From assembly GCF_018919065.1 (NCBI RefSeq), contig NZ_JAHLQG010000035.1, positions 1 to 51,849 on the forward strand: a stretch of DNA of 51,849 nucleotides, read 5' to 3'. Source of the stretch: Blautia sp. MSJ-9 (GTDB taxonomy: Bacteria; Bacillota; Clostridia; Lachnospirales; Lachnospiraceae). Position numbers and translations under genes: made by a program. Shown piece after piece: positions 25,224-33,551 of this stretch; the stretch's first letter is position 1; every line of letters starts with the position of its first letter. The notes below the pieces were generated by a model. It was given only the letters and a program-made list of their open reading frames with translations. It searched no databases and was not told where the DNA came from.

Positions 25224-27056
25224 TCAGGCTTTTCTGAAAGCTGCTCTCTTACGTTCTCTGGAATCCAGAAGTCTCTTACGGATACGGAGAGATTCCGGTG
25301 TAACCTCAAGGAGTTCATCCTGGTCGATGAAATCGATGGCCTGTTCCAGACTGAGAACTCTTGGTGGAGTTAATTTCAGTGCATCATCGGCGGAAGAAGA
25401 ACGTGTGTTAGTCAGATGCTTTGTCTTGCATACGTTCAGCTCGATATCTTCGGCTTTACCATTCTGTCCGATAACCATACCGCTGTAAACTTTTGCACCA
25501 GGTCCGATAAACAGAGTACCACGCTCCTGGGCTGCGAACAGACCATAAGTAACAGCTTCGCCAGCCTCGAAAGCGATCAGAGATCCCTGTTTTCTGTACT
25601 GGAAATCTCCCTTATAAGGTGCATATCCATCAAACATAGTATTGATAATACCAGTACCTTTAGTGGAAGTAAGGAATTCACCACGGAATCCAATCAGTCC
25701 ACGGGAAGGAATGTGGAATTCCAGACGTACAGTACCATCGCTGGCAGTGCTCATACCCTGCAGCTCACCTTTACGCTCACTCAGCTTCTGAATTACAGTA
25801 CCGGAGAATTCTTCTGGAACATCTACATAAGCGATTTCCATTGGCTCAAGTTTCTTACCGCGCTCGTCTGTTTTATACAGAACTTCCGGTTTACTTACTG
25901 CGAATTCATAACCTTCGCGTCTCATGTTCTCAATCAGGACAGACAGATGAAGTTCTCCACGTCCGGAAACTTTAAATGCCTCTGTTGTCTCAGTATCTTC
26001 TACACGAAGGCTGACGTCTGTATTCAGCTCGCGGTAGAGACGGTCACGAAGATGACGGGATGTGATGTATTTACCTTCCTGGCCTGCCAGTGGACTGTCA
26101 TTTACGATGAAGTTCATGGCAATAGTAGGCTCGGAAATCTTCTGGAAAGGAATTGCTTCCGGGTTCTCTCCACCGCAAAGAGTATCACCGATGTGGATAT
26201 CTGCGATACCGGAAATAGCAACGATGGAACCAATAGTAGCTTCCTTTACTTCAACTTTATTCAGACCGTCAAACTCATAAAGCTTGCTGATCTTAACTTT
26301 CTTACGTTTGTCCAGATCATGATGGTTTAACAGAGTCAGTTCCTGATTAACAGCAATTTTACCATTCTCAACTTTACCTACACCGATACGTCCAACATAT
26401 TCGTTGTAGTCAATTGTACTGATCAGAACCTGAGTATCTGCATCCGGATCTCCCTCAGGAGCCGGGATATATTTCAGGATTGCGTCAAACAGCGGAGCCA
26501 TATCCTTAGGAGTATCGTTTAAGTCGATTACAGCATGTCCTGCTTTTGCGGAAGCATACAGGAACGGACAGTCAAGCTGCTCATCAGAAGCACCAAGATC
26601 CATAAGAAGTTCCAGAACTTCATCTACAACCTCGTCAGGACGAGCTTCCGGACGGTCGATCTTGTTGATACATACGATAACATGAAGATCAAGTTCCAGT
26701 GCTTTCTTAAGAACGAACTTAGTCTGAGGCATAGCACCTTCGAAAGCATCAACGAGAAGAATAACTCCGTCTACCATCTTAAGTACACGTTCTACTTCGC
26801 CACCGAAATCAGCATGTCCTGGTGTGTCGATGATGTTGATCTTTGTATCTTTGTAATGAATAGCTGTATTCTTGGATAAAATAGTGATACCACGCTCACG
26901 TTCGATGTCATTGGAGTCCATGACACGTTCCTGAACCTCCTGGTTCTCACGGAATACACCGCTCTGTTTCAGAAGCTGGTCAACCAGAGTTGTTTTACCG
27001 TGGTCAACGTGTGCGATGATGGCTACGTTACGGACGTCTTCACGTTTTGTTCTCAT
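25224..27056 (-). CDS. typA: ribosome-associated GTPase TypA/BipA
   Basis: A 610-residue translational GTPase related to EF-G and LepA, acting on the ribosome in 50S assembly and stress adaptation. The G1 motif [10 protein letters not shown] lies near residues 15-24, G2/switch I at [13 protein letters not shown]3 DTPGHADF near 77, and G4 NKID near 131. The C-terminal half carries the EF-G-like V domain ([19 protein letters not shown]) and the TypA-specific tail ending in basic residues. AAAGGAAAA precedes the ATG. Length and motif order are normal; monocistronic, with a strong terminator. Confidence 0.97.
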   Translation of the reverse strand: MRTKREDVRNVAIIAHVDHGKTTLVDQLLKQSGVFRENQEVQERVMDSNDIERERGITILSKNTAIHYKDTKINIIDTPGHADFGGEVERVLKMVDGVILLVDAFEGAMPQTKFVLKKALELDLHVIVCINKIDRPEARPDEVVDEVLELLMDLGASDEQLDCPFLYASAKAGHAVIDLNDTPKDMAPLFDAILKYIPAPEGDPDADTQVLISTIDYNEYVGRIGVGKVENGKIAVNQELTLLNHHDLDKRKKVKISKLYEFDGLNKVEVKEATIGSIVAISGIADIHIGDTLCGGENPEAIPFQKISEPTIAMNFIVNDSPLAGQEGKYITSRHLRDRLYRELNTDVSLRVEDTETTEAFKVSGRGELHLSVLIENMRREGYEFAVSKPEVLYKTDERGKKLEPMEIAYVDVPEEFSGTVIQKLSERKGELQGMSTASDGTVRLEFHIPSRGLIGFRGEFLTSTKGTGIINTMFDGYAPYKGDFQYRKQGSLIAFEAGEAVTYGLFAAQERGTLFIGPGAKVYSGMVIGQNGKAEDIELNVCKTKHLTNTRSSSADDALKLTPPRVLSLEQAIDFIDQDELLEVTPESLRIRKRLLDSRERKRAAFRKA

Positions 27057-27191
27057 AAAATGATTTTCCTTTCCTCTTTAAGTTTGAATATTATTTACAG
27101 TTACCTGCGGATTATTCACTACTGCTCGCCTGTTATTATCCGGTGACATATGTCAAAATTCCGGGATATTTCACCATAAAGCAGTTTATGG

Positions 27192-27333
27192 GTTACTGTT
27201 CACATGCCACTATCCCGCGAGGTGTTTTGGCATGCATATGCCAAAATCCCGAGACATACGGCGCGAATTTATGCGATTAGCATAAATTCTGTGCATCGCG
27301 AAGCGTGTTACTGAGAACGGAGTGAACAGTAAC
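27192..27333 (-). repeat. palindrome-ended intergenic repeat, copy A (142 bp)
   Basis: The element begins GTTACTGTTCAC and ends with the exact inverse GTGAACAGTAAC. Read on the minus strand, it contains a block of about 60 nt (ACACGCTTCGCGATGCACAG and onward through ATTTATGCTAATCGCATAAAT) almost identical to copy C, then GTATGTCTCGGG, a palindromic apex (TTTTGGCAT and ATGCCAAAA), ACACCTCGCGGGATA and the terminus. It sits in the 570-bp gap between typA and the SSB gene. No ORF of note is inside. Besides this element the gap holds only AT-rich DNA with weak promoter-like pairs. Confidence 0.8.
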
Positions 27334-27626
27334 GTTTATGGAATTACGCAGATGGATTTATTCTTCCTATTATATGTGATTTTTCTTTGATTAGTTACCC
27401 GAATTTCCAGTTTACCACATTTTCGCCAGATTACAAGGTGTTGAAATAAATTTTTTTATTTTTATAAATTCTGGTTCTAAACGGGAAAGCCTGTACATAA
27501 CTATATAAAGAACAATACAAGGTAACTGGAGCATATGCCGAAAATGGAAAGCAGCAGAGGATATTCACGGTCCGTCTGACGACATTTTCCGGGCGCAGGT
27601 GCTCTACGAGGAAGGAGAACCACATT

Positions 27627-28253
27627 ATGGCAGATAAAATTATTGAAAACAATCAGGTATCTATGATGGGAAAAATTGCAGCAGGATTCACATTCAGTCA
27701 TCAGGTCTTTGGAGAAGGCTTCTATATGACGGAACTGCTGGTCAAGAGACTCAGCGATTCGGAAGACAGGATCCCGGTGATGGTCTCAGAACGACTGGTG
27801 GATGTGACACAGGACTATATCGGAGAATATGTAGAGATCCATGGCCAGTTCCGTTCCTACAACCGGCATGAAGAGAAACATAACCGTCTCGTACTTTCCG
27901 TATTTACCAGAGAGCTGAAATTCGTGGAAGAAGAGGATGAGACTGTCCCGGTAAATCAGATCTTCCTTGACGGATTTATCTGTAAACCGCCGGTATATCG
28001 TAAAACTCCTCTGGGAAGAGAAATCGCGGATGTGCTTCTGGCAGTCAACCGTCCATATGGAAAATCAGACTACATACCATGCATCTGCTGGGGCAGAAAT
28101 GCCCGCTATGCATCCGCTTTTGAGGTAGGAGGCCATGTCCTGATCTGGGGCCGTATCCAGAGCAGAGAATATATGAAACGTATCGGCGAGAATGAAACAG
28201 AGAAAAGGATTGCGTATGAAGTCTCTGTAAGTAAGCTGGAATATATGGAATAG
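27627..28253 (+). CDS. single-stranded DNA-binding protein with tandem OB folds
   Basis: A 208-residue protein. The second half (about 105-205) is clearly SSB: NQIFLDGFICKPPVYRKTPL, GREIADVLLAVNRPYGKSDY and IPCICWGRNARYA carry the aromatic and glycine positions of bacterial SSB. The first half (about 8-98) has the same strand pattern with weaker conservation, suggesting a second, divergent OB fold. It lacks the acidic, proline-rich tail with a DDDIPF end that recruits partners in canonical SSB, so it is probably an accessory or primosomal-type SSB rather than the replication SSB. AAGGAG precedes the ATG. Confidence 0.85.
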   Translation: MADKIIENNQVSMMGKIAAGFTFSHQVFGEGFYMTELLVKRLSDSEDRIPVMVSERLVDVTQDYIGEYVEIHGQFRSYNRHEEKHNRLVLSVFTRELKFVEEEDETVPVNQIFLDGFICKPPVYRKTPLGREIADVLLAVNRPYGKSDYIPCICWGRNARYASAFEVGGHVLIWGRIQSREYMKRIGENETEKRIAYEVSVSKLEYME

Positions 28254-28344
28254 CGGCACGCAAACAGTAACTGCTGTTCACTATTAATTACTTGCAATTC
28301 TTCATAAACTGCGGTAATATAAGCGTATTCAGATAAAAACAGGA

Positions 28345-28498
28345 GTTACTGTTCACTACGTTCTCAGCAACACGCTTCGCGCTGTATGTCTCGGGTTTTC
28401 TGTTGCCATGCATCCGTAAGAAGCTGCCAGTGGCAGGTTCTGTAGGTGACCTTCGCTTACAAAAAACATCTCGCGGGATATTACCAGTGAACAGTAAC
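28345..28498 (+). repeat. palindrome-ended intergenic repeat, copy B (154 bp)
   Basis: It starts GTTACTGTTCAC and ends GTGAACAGTAAC. It shares ACACGCTTCGCG, GTATGTCTCGGG and ATCTCGCGGGATATTACC with copies A and C but lacks the ATTTATGC block, and its apex is a different, longer hairpin-like stretch that includes GAAGCTGCCAGTGGCAGGTTC. It fills most of the gap before the CobO-like gene. Confidence 0.8.
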
Positions 28499-28568
28499 GA
28501 ACAGGATACTGTTTATTATGTCTATAAAGAAGGTACAATTTCAACAGCGATAAGAGGAATTGTTTGTT

Positions 28569-29060
28569 ATGGAAAAAGAATTTACAGAGGTTTACTGCGG
28601 TGGAGGAAAAGGAAAGACAACATTGGCAATTGGTCAGTGTCTGAGAGCTTCCACCCAGGGTAAAAGCGTCATTATTATTCAGTTTCTGAAAGGAAGAGAG
28701 CGCAGAGAGCTGGATTTCCTGGAGGATCTGGATAATCTGGATATTAAGATATTTCGTTTTGAAAAGCATGATGAGTGTTACGAGGAACTGAACGAGCAGG
28801 AGAAAGCAGAAGAGAAGACAAACATTCTTAATGCTTTAAATTTTGCGCGAAAAGTTATTGCAACTCAGGAATGTGATTTCCTGCTTCTTGATGAAATCCT
28901 TGCACTTCCGGATTACGGGATCACTACAGCAGAGGCTATCGGAGAGATTCTGAGCATGAAAGATGAGAGTATGCACATCCTGCTTACAGGACGGACGTTA
29001 CCTGACAGCCTGCGTAAATATGCAGACAGCATAACTACACTGACAACAGAGAACTTATAG
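28569..29060 (+). CDS. CobO/BtuR-like P-loop protein (adenosyltransferase family, short)
   Basis: A protein of 163 residues. Its ATP-binding loop is GGGKGKTTLAIG (about 10-21), followed by VIIIQFLKG, the second conserved strand of ATP:corrinoid adenosyltransferases, and a Walker B-like FLLLDEILAL (about 100-109). It stops at YADSITTLTTENL, where true CobO proteins normally continue for about 20-30 residues with a conserved basic, Arg-rich tail. It may therefore be a shortened adenosyltransferase or a relative with another role. No cobalamin genes are nearby. ATG at 28569 has AGAGGAA 10 nt upstream; the frame also opens at TTG 28560. The palindrome-ended repeat B ends 70 bp before it. Confidence 0.75.
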   Translation: MEKEFTEVYCGGGKGKTTLAIGQCLRASTQGKSVIIIQFLKGRERRELDFLEDLDNLDIKIFRFEKHDECYEELNEQEKAEEKTNILNALNFARKVIATQECDFLLLDEILALPDYGITTAEAIGEILSMKDESMHILLTGRTLPDSLRKYADSITTLTTENL

Positions 29061-29128
29061 GGGACGTTTTACGAAAGAAACGGTATCCTATATAGAAGAA
29101 ACTACAGAAGAATAAAGGAGGAGAGCAA

Positions 29129-30022
29129 ATGGCAATTTTTAAAGGTGCAGGTGTTGCGATCGTAACCCCTATGTATGAAGACGGTAAGGTTAACTATGAT
29201 AAACTGGAGGAACTCCTGGAGTATCAGATTGCAAACAGTACAGATGCGATCATCATTTGCGGAACAACAGGAGAATCATCTACAATGACACACGGAGAGC
29301 ATCTTAAGACAATTAAGTTTGCGATCGACAAAGTAAATAAACGTGTTCCGGTCATTGCAGGTACAGGTTCCAACTGTACAGAGACTGCGATCATGATGTC
29401 AAAAGAAGCTGCTTCCTACGGTGCAGATGCACTTCTGGTAGTAACTCCATATTATAACAAAGCAACTCAGAAGGGTCTGATCGCTCATTATACAGCAATC
29501 GCAGAAGCAGTTCTGGAAACACCGATCATTATGTACAATGTTCCAAGCCGTACAGGATGTAATATCCAGCCTGCAACAGCGGTAGCTCTGGCTAAGAACG
29601 TTAAAAACATCGTTGGTATCAAAGCAGCAAGCGGAGATCTTTCACAGATTGCAACTATGATGGCTATGGCAGACGGTGCGATCGAACTGTATTCTGGAAA
29701 TGACGACCAGGTACTCCCGATCCTTTCACTTGGCGGACTTGGTGTAATTTCCGTACTTTCCAATGTTGCTCCTAAGGAAACTCATGATATGGTTATGAAG
29801 TTCTTAGAGGGAGATACAAAGGGCGCAGCAGAGATCCAGTTAAAAGCAATCCCGCTGATCCATGCACTGTTCAGTGAAGTAAACCCGATTCCGGTTAAAA
29901 CAGCCCTGAACCTGATGGGACAGGAAGTAGGACCTCTTCGTATGCCATTATCCGAGATGGAAGAAGCAAACAAAGAGAAACTTGCTGCAGAACTGAAGAA
30001 CTTTGGAATCAAACTTGCATAA
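29129..30022 (+). CDS. dapA: 4-hydroxy-tetrahydrodipicolinate synthase
   Basis: A 297-residue TIM-barrel enzyme that condenses pyruvate with aspartate semialdehyde, the first committed step to diaminopimelate and lysine. The Schiff-base lysine lies in NIVGIKAASGD (about residue 161) and the catalytic Tyr in MYNVPSRTG (about 134). The GTTGESSTM loop near 44 binds pyruvate carboxylate. AAGGAGGAG precedes the ATG. dapB follows 103 bp downstream, so the two are likely co-transcribed. Confidence 0.97.
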   Translation: MAIFKGAGVAIVTPMYEDGKVNYDKLEELLEYQIANSTDAIIICGTTGESSTMTHGEHLKTIKFAIDKVNKRVPVIAGTGSNCTETAIMMSKEAASYGADALLVVTPYYNKATQKGLIAHYTAIAEAVLETPIIMYNVPSRTGCNIQPATAVALAKNVKNIVGIKAASGDLSQIATMMAMADGAIELYSGNDDQVLPILSLGGLGVISVLSNVAPKETHDMVMKFLEGDTKGAAEIQLKAIPLIHALFSEVNPIPVKTALNLMGQEVGPLRMPLSEMEEANKEKLAAELKNFGIKLA

Positions 30023-30125
30023 AAACAGATATGGTTTCGTGTGACTGAATAGCTGCTGAGAACGCAGTGATCCGGTCTGAAATGTAAACAATATTGATGT
30101 GGCTGGAATTGAGAGGAAAATACAA

Positions 30126-30887
30126 ATGGTAAAGATTATTATGCATGGCTGCAACGGTCATATGGGTCAGGTAATTTCCGAACTGGTTGAGAAGGATTCG
30201 GATGCTGAGATCGTAGCAGGTATTGATGTTACAGATCAGGGAAAGAACAGCTACCCTGTATATACAAATATGGAAGAATGTCAGGTAGAGGCAGATGCCC
30301 TTATCGATTTCTCTTCTGCAAAAGCAACAGACGCACTTCTTGCTTACTGCGAGAAGCGTAAACTTCCGGTTGTATTATGTACAACAGGTTTAAGTGAAGA
30401 GCAGCTTGCAAAGGTTGAAGAGACTGCCAAGAATGTTGCAGTACTGAAATCTGCAAATATGTCTCTCGGAATCAACACATTAATGAAACTGCTTCAGGAC
30501 GCTGCAAAGGTTCTGGCAACAGCGGGATTTGATATTGAAGTTGTTGAGAAACATCACAGATTGAAACTGGATGCTCCGAGCGGAACAGCACTGGCACTGG
30601 CAGACAGTATCAATGAAGCGATGGATAATCAGTATCATTATACTTATGACCGCAGCCAGAGACGTGAAATGCGTGATGATAAAGAAATCGGTATTTCTGC
30701 AGTGCGCGGTGGTACAATTGTCGGAGAACACGAAGTGATTTTCGCGGGTTCGGATGAAGTAATCGAATTTAAGCATACTGCTTATTCTAAAGCTGTATTT
30801 GGAAAAGGTGCGATCGAGGCTGCTAAATTCCTTGCTGGCAAACCGGCAGGAAGATATGACATGAGCGACGTTATCAGCGCTAAATAA
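30126..30887 (+). CDS. dapB: 4-hydroxy-tetrahydrodipicolinate reductase
   Basis: A 253-residue NAD(P)H-dependent reductase, the second step of the DAP/lysine branch. The dinucleotide loop is HGCNGHMGQ (about 7-15). The substrate signature EKHHRLKLDAPSGTA (about 148-162), with catalytic His and Lys, is intact, and the C-terminal FKHTAYSKAVFGKGAIEAA segment is as expected. ATG at 30126 has GAGAGGAAA before it; the frame is open from 30099 but the family begins at MVKIIMHG. A strong terminator follows. Confidence 0.97.
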   Translation: MVKIIMHGCNGHMGQVISELVEKDSDAEIVAGIDVTDQGKNSYPVYTNMEECQVEADALIDFSSAKATDALLAYCEKRKLPVVLCTTGLSEEQLAKVEETAKNVAVLKSANMSLGINTLMKLLQDAAKVLATAGFDIEVVEKHHRLKLDAPSGTALALADSINEAMDNQYHYTYDRSQRREMRDDKEIGISAVRGGTIVGEHEVIFAGSDEVIEFKHTAYSKAVFGKGAIEAAKFLAGKPAGRYDMSDVISAK

Positions 30888-30916
30888 TAATAAAAACAAA
30901 AAATCAGATGTATATA

Positions 30917-30961
30917 AAAAGGGAAGTGTCTTCGGTGGATTTACCGATACACTTCCCTTTT
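30917..30961 (+). terminator. terminator of dapA-dapB
   Basis: AAAAGGGAAGTGT pairs perfectly with ACACTTCCCTTTT, 30 nt after the dapB stop. Confidence 0.9.
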
Positions 30962-31023
30962 ACTATGACAGGAATAGAGTCAAAATCCATTGAAAATCGC
31001 CTGCGGCGATAGGATTTTAACTT

Positions 31024-31092
31024 GTATGTCTCGGGATTTTGGTATTTTTATGCCAAAACACCTCGCAAAATAGTAGACTGCAGAATAGTTAC
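31024..31092 (+). repeat. truncated palindrome-ended repeat, copy D
   Basis: It matches the right half of copy A read on the minus strand: GTATGTCTCGGGATTTTGG, a changed apex, GCCAAAACACCTCGC, then an alternative end with AGTAGACTGCAGAATAGTTA and C. The left half is missing and is replaced by a different hairpin (TCGCC-tgc-GGCGA near 31000). Confidence 0.6.
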
Positions 31093-31105
31093 ATTTGATT
31101 TATAA

Positions 31106-32365
31106 TTAATGATTATATGCGTAGGTCAGCAGGGTACGGGAATCCTGCCAGCGTGCAGAGGATGAATCTGCACCCAGAACAACAGAAATATAAGTATTTC
31201 CCTTAGCGGAAGTAGATAAACCTACGAAACAATAACCTGCTTTATTGGTATAACCTGTTTTCATGCCCTGAACTCCAGGTACGTTTCCAAGGAGGGCATT
31301 GGTGGTTCCAACATAATAACTGCGGCCTGTATTAAGATTGGAGAATGAATAATAGCTGGTACCGACCAGTTTTCTGAACATTGGCTTTTTGATCGCATAC
31401 TGAGCGATTTTTGCCAGATCGGAAGCAGTTGTGTAATGGTTATATCCGGCATCAAGACCATTTGGCGTTGCAAAATGGGTATTGGTACATCCAATCTGTG
31501 CAGCCTTCTGATTCATCAATTTGACAAATTTGGAAGTAGAACCACTGATATGCTCTGCAATTGCTACAGCAGTATCATTATGAGAAGGAAGCATCAGCGA
31601 ATAAAGCATATCTCTCATGTAGAATACTTCACCGGCATTTGCATAAAGTTTACTTGGTTCAATGGATGCTGCATAAGAAGAGAACTTTACTTTATCAGTC
31701 AGTTTGCTGTTCTCAAGTGCAAGGATACAGGTCATGATCTTGGTTGTGCTGGCGTTGGCATGTGCAACGTTTTCATTTTTTGCATAAACAATCTTGCCGG
31801 TATCTGCATTCATCAATAATGCACAGTCAGAAGAAAGATTATAATTCAATCCGGTATGTGTAACAGTGCCGTTCTGATTGAAATAGTAATAAGTACCACT
31901 TATCTTATGTTTGCCGGTAACTGCTTTTCCATCTTTGCCGAAATAATATTTCCTGCCGGCATTATCTGTGAACCATCCGGTGATCATAGAACCGTCCTTG
32001 CCGACGTAATAATAGCTTCCTTTGTATTTAATAAGAGAGTTTTTGATCAGATATCCCTGTGATCTGGTTCCGAAATAATAATTTTTTCCATTGATCGTAT
32101 GCCAGCTGCACCATCGATGACCAAGTTTGTTAAAATAATAAGTTTTTTTGTCAATTTTCAGGAATACATTTTTGGCGATTGTTTTGTCATCATAACGATA
32201 GATCCAGTAATCACCGTCTTTTACAAATTTTCCGGCTGCTGCGATGTCTGGTTTCTGAAGTGTGGACGCATAGATAGTAGAAACACTGCAGGTGAACAGC
32301 AGGAAAAAGGCAGCAATCATCATAAGAATGGCGCTGCGTATGGAATAGTTGCTTTTTCTTTTCAT
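31106..32365 (-). CDS. D-alanyl-D-alanine carboxypeptidase (S11) with N-terminal wall-binding repeats
   Basis: A 419-residue exported penicillin-binding protein that trims stem peptides of peptidoglycan. A signal peptide fills residues 1-34. Residues about 45-172 hold five to six cell-wall-binding repeats rich in YYFG/YYYVGKDGSMITGW, as in choline-binding-type modules. The S11 domain follows with all three catalytic motifs: S206-T-T-K209, S261-H-N263 and K369-T-G371. The usual C-terminal beta domain and membrane anchor of DacA are absent, so the repeats presumably tether it. AGGAGG precedes the ATG. The order of repeats before the catalytic domain is less common than the reverse. Confidence 0.92.
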   Translation of the reverse strand: MKRKSNYSIRSAILMMIAAFFLLFTCSVSTIYASTLQKPDIAAAGKFVKDGDYWIYRYDDKTIAKNVFLKIDKKTYYFNKLGHRWCSWHTINGKNYYFGTRSQGYLIKNSLIKYKGSYYYVGKDGSMITGWFTDNAGRKYYFGKDGKAVTGKHKISGTYYYFNQNGTVTHTGLNYNLSSDCALLMNADTGKIVYAKNENVAHANASTTKIMTCILALENSKLTDKVKFSSYAASIEPSKLYANAGEVFYMRDMLYSLMLPSHNDTAVAIAEHISGSTSKFVKLMNQKAAQIGCTNTHFATPNGLDAGYNHYTTASDLAKIAQYAIKKPMFRKLVGTSYYSFSNLNTGRSYYVGTTNALLGNVPGVQGMKTGYTNKAGYCFVGLSTSAKGNTYISVVLGADSSSARWQDSRTLLTYAYNH

Positions 32366-32403
32366 AATAACCTCCTGTAATGCGTTTTGTATTGTAACTG
32401 TTC

Positions 32404-32570
32404 ACTAGTGTGCCAACAAGTTGATTTCTCGAACAATCTTGCGTCTAAATTTCTTATTTCCGCGTTGTCGTCGGTCGCCGTAGCCACCGCTACGCCTCAT
32501 TCCTCCGCCTTGAAATAAAAAAATTTATACTGCAAGATTGTTTCAAGAATCAATTTGTCGGCACACTAGT
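32404..32570. repeat. giant hairpin element 1 with conserved core
   Basis: A 167-bp near-perfect inverted repeat. The left arm starts ACTAGTGTGCCAACAAGTTG and the right arm ends TTTGTCGGCACACTAGT; they pair over about 60 nt with few mismatches. The centre is a 53-nt core (32460-32512) containing CGTAGCCACCGCTACG, itself a small hairpin. The core is 50 of 53 identical to that of element 2, while the arms are unrelated. It lies between the divergent carboxypeptidase and lipoprotein genes. No known family is recognised by me. Confidence 0.85.
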
Positions 32571-32730
32571 ACATCGAATATTAAGTAACAGCCATATTGA
32601 CTTGTCTGATTTTTCATCTGCCGCGTTGTCGTCAATCGCCGTAGCCACCGCTACGCCTCATTTCTCCGCCTTGCATATGAGAAACTCATCCTGCGTCAAT
32701 ATAGCAGATACTTAATTTTCGATGTACTAG
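32566..32730. repeat. giant hairpin element 2 with the same core
   Basis: A 165-bp inverted repeat directly abutting element 1 and sharing its CTAG. The left arm runs CTAGTACATCGAATATTAAG and onward; the right arm ends TACTTAATTTTCGATGTA before CTAG. About 32 outer nt pair well, and the inner part pairs less well. The core at 32621-32673 differs from that of element 1 at only three positions. The rest of the 563-bp gap holds one more hairpin (32799-32839). Confidence 0.85.
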
Positions 32731-32798
32731 AATCATAGCATGAAAAGTAAATTTTTTCCAGAATAGTATTACGTTTTATGCACATATTAAAAATACAA

Positions 32799-32839
32799 TG
32801 ACAGCAGAAGCTGAACAACTGAAAATGACTCTGCTGTCA
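32799..32839. other. hairpin upstream of the lipoprotein gene
   Basis: TGACAGCAGA pairs with TCTGCTGTCA across 21 nt, about 90 bp before the lipoprotein start. There is no T run, so an operator or leader hairpin is as likely as a terminator. Confidence 0.4.
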
Positions 32840-32928
32840 GCATCATATAACATAAAATTATAATATGACAAAGCGGAGGGATTCTGCCCGAGAACCGGCG
32901 GACTGCTTTCCGGGAACAGGAGACGAAT

Positions 32929-33396
32929 ATGAGAAAAAAAGCGAAAAAAATTCTTGTGAGTGCAGCACTGATCATGTCCTTATGTATGTTTACAGCATGT
33001 GGAAACGCTGACAATGCGGCAGATGAAGTAGATACAACTGAAGATGGAAACATTACTGAAGATAATGGAATGGACGATGCTGACAATGCTGCGGATAACA
33101 ATAATGCTACAGATGATAATAAAAATAATACTGCAGCTGATAACACAGGGAATAATGCAAGTACGGACAATAATACGAATACAGATGGCAATGCTGAAAT
33201 TTCCACAGATAATGGAACGGTAGTGGAAGAGGGCACAGGCAACGGGGCAGCAGAAGACGGAATGACAGATAATACGGATAACAATGGCACTGCTTCAGGA
33301 GCACTTGGAAATGGAGTAAGAGATCTCGGAGATGGAGTTGGAGATGCGGTAGAAGACGTGGGTGATGCAATCGGAAATGCGGCAGAAGGAAGATAA
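32929..33396 (+). CDS. Asn/Asp-rich putative lipoprotein
   Basis: A 155-residue exported protein. The signal peptide (RKKAKK, hydrophobic 9-23) ends in the lipobox FTAC at about residue 24, so it is probably lipid-anchored on the outer face. The mature chain is dominated by Asn, Asp, Thr and Ala in short degenerate repeats (about 25-120), a low-complexity linker. The last 28 residues form a regular amphipathic pattern, GVRDLGDGVGDAVEDVGDAI, with a repeat of about seven residues. AACAGGAG lies before the ATG. Function unknown. A similar layout occurs in small surface proteins that reach through the wall, but that is analogy only. Confidence 0.75.
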   Translation: MRKKAKKILVSAALIMSLCMFTACGNADNAADEVDTTEDGNITEDNGMDDADNAADNNNATDDNKNNTAADNTGNNASTDNNTNTDGNAEISTDNGTVVEEGTGNGAAEDGMTDNTDNNGTASGALGNGVRDLGDGVGDAVEDVGDAIGNAAEGR

Positions 33397-33417
33397 GGAA
33401 AAATAACAAAAAGTCAA

Positions 33418-33460
33418 AGAGACTGCTTGCAGATAGACGATAACAGGTGCAGCAGTCTCT
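33418..33460 (+). terminator. terminator of the lipoprotein gene
   Basis: AGAGACTGCT pairs with AGCAGTCTCT over a 23-nt loop, 22 nt past the stop; the T tract is weak (ATATTT). Confidence 0.65.
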
Positions 33461-33551
33461 ATATTTGAGAAAAAAGGCAGGACATTTGCAACGATTTATG
33501 GTATTATCAAAGTAAAGTCTAAAAGGAATCGCTATATGGAGGTTATTTATA

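Noticed and set aside
27144..27155. Palindrome TGACATATGTCA upstream of typA
   Set aside because: Only 12 bp, single copy in the window, not tied to a clear promoter.
28403..28663. An 86-codon frame running from repeat copy B into the CobO-like gene
   Set aside because: It starts inside the non-coding repeat and overlaps a conserved P-loop gene in another frame.
32382..32486. A 31-codon minus-strand frame (MRRSGGYGDRR...) in giant hairpin 1, with GGAGGA before its ATG
   Set aside because: In hairpin 2 the same core stops after nine codons, and the purine run touches the ATG with no spacing, so a conserved peptide is not supported.
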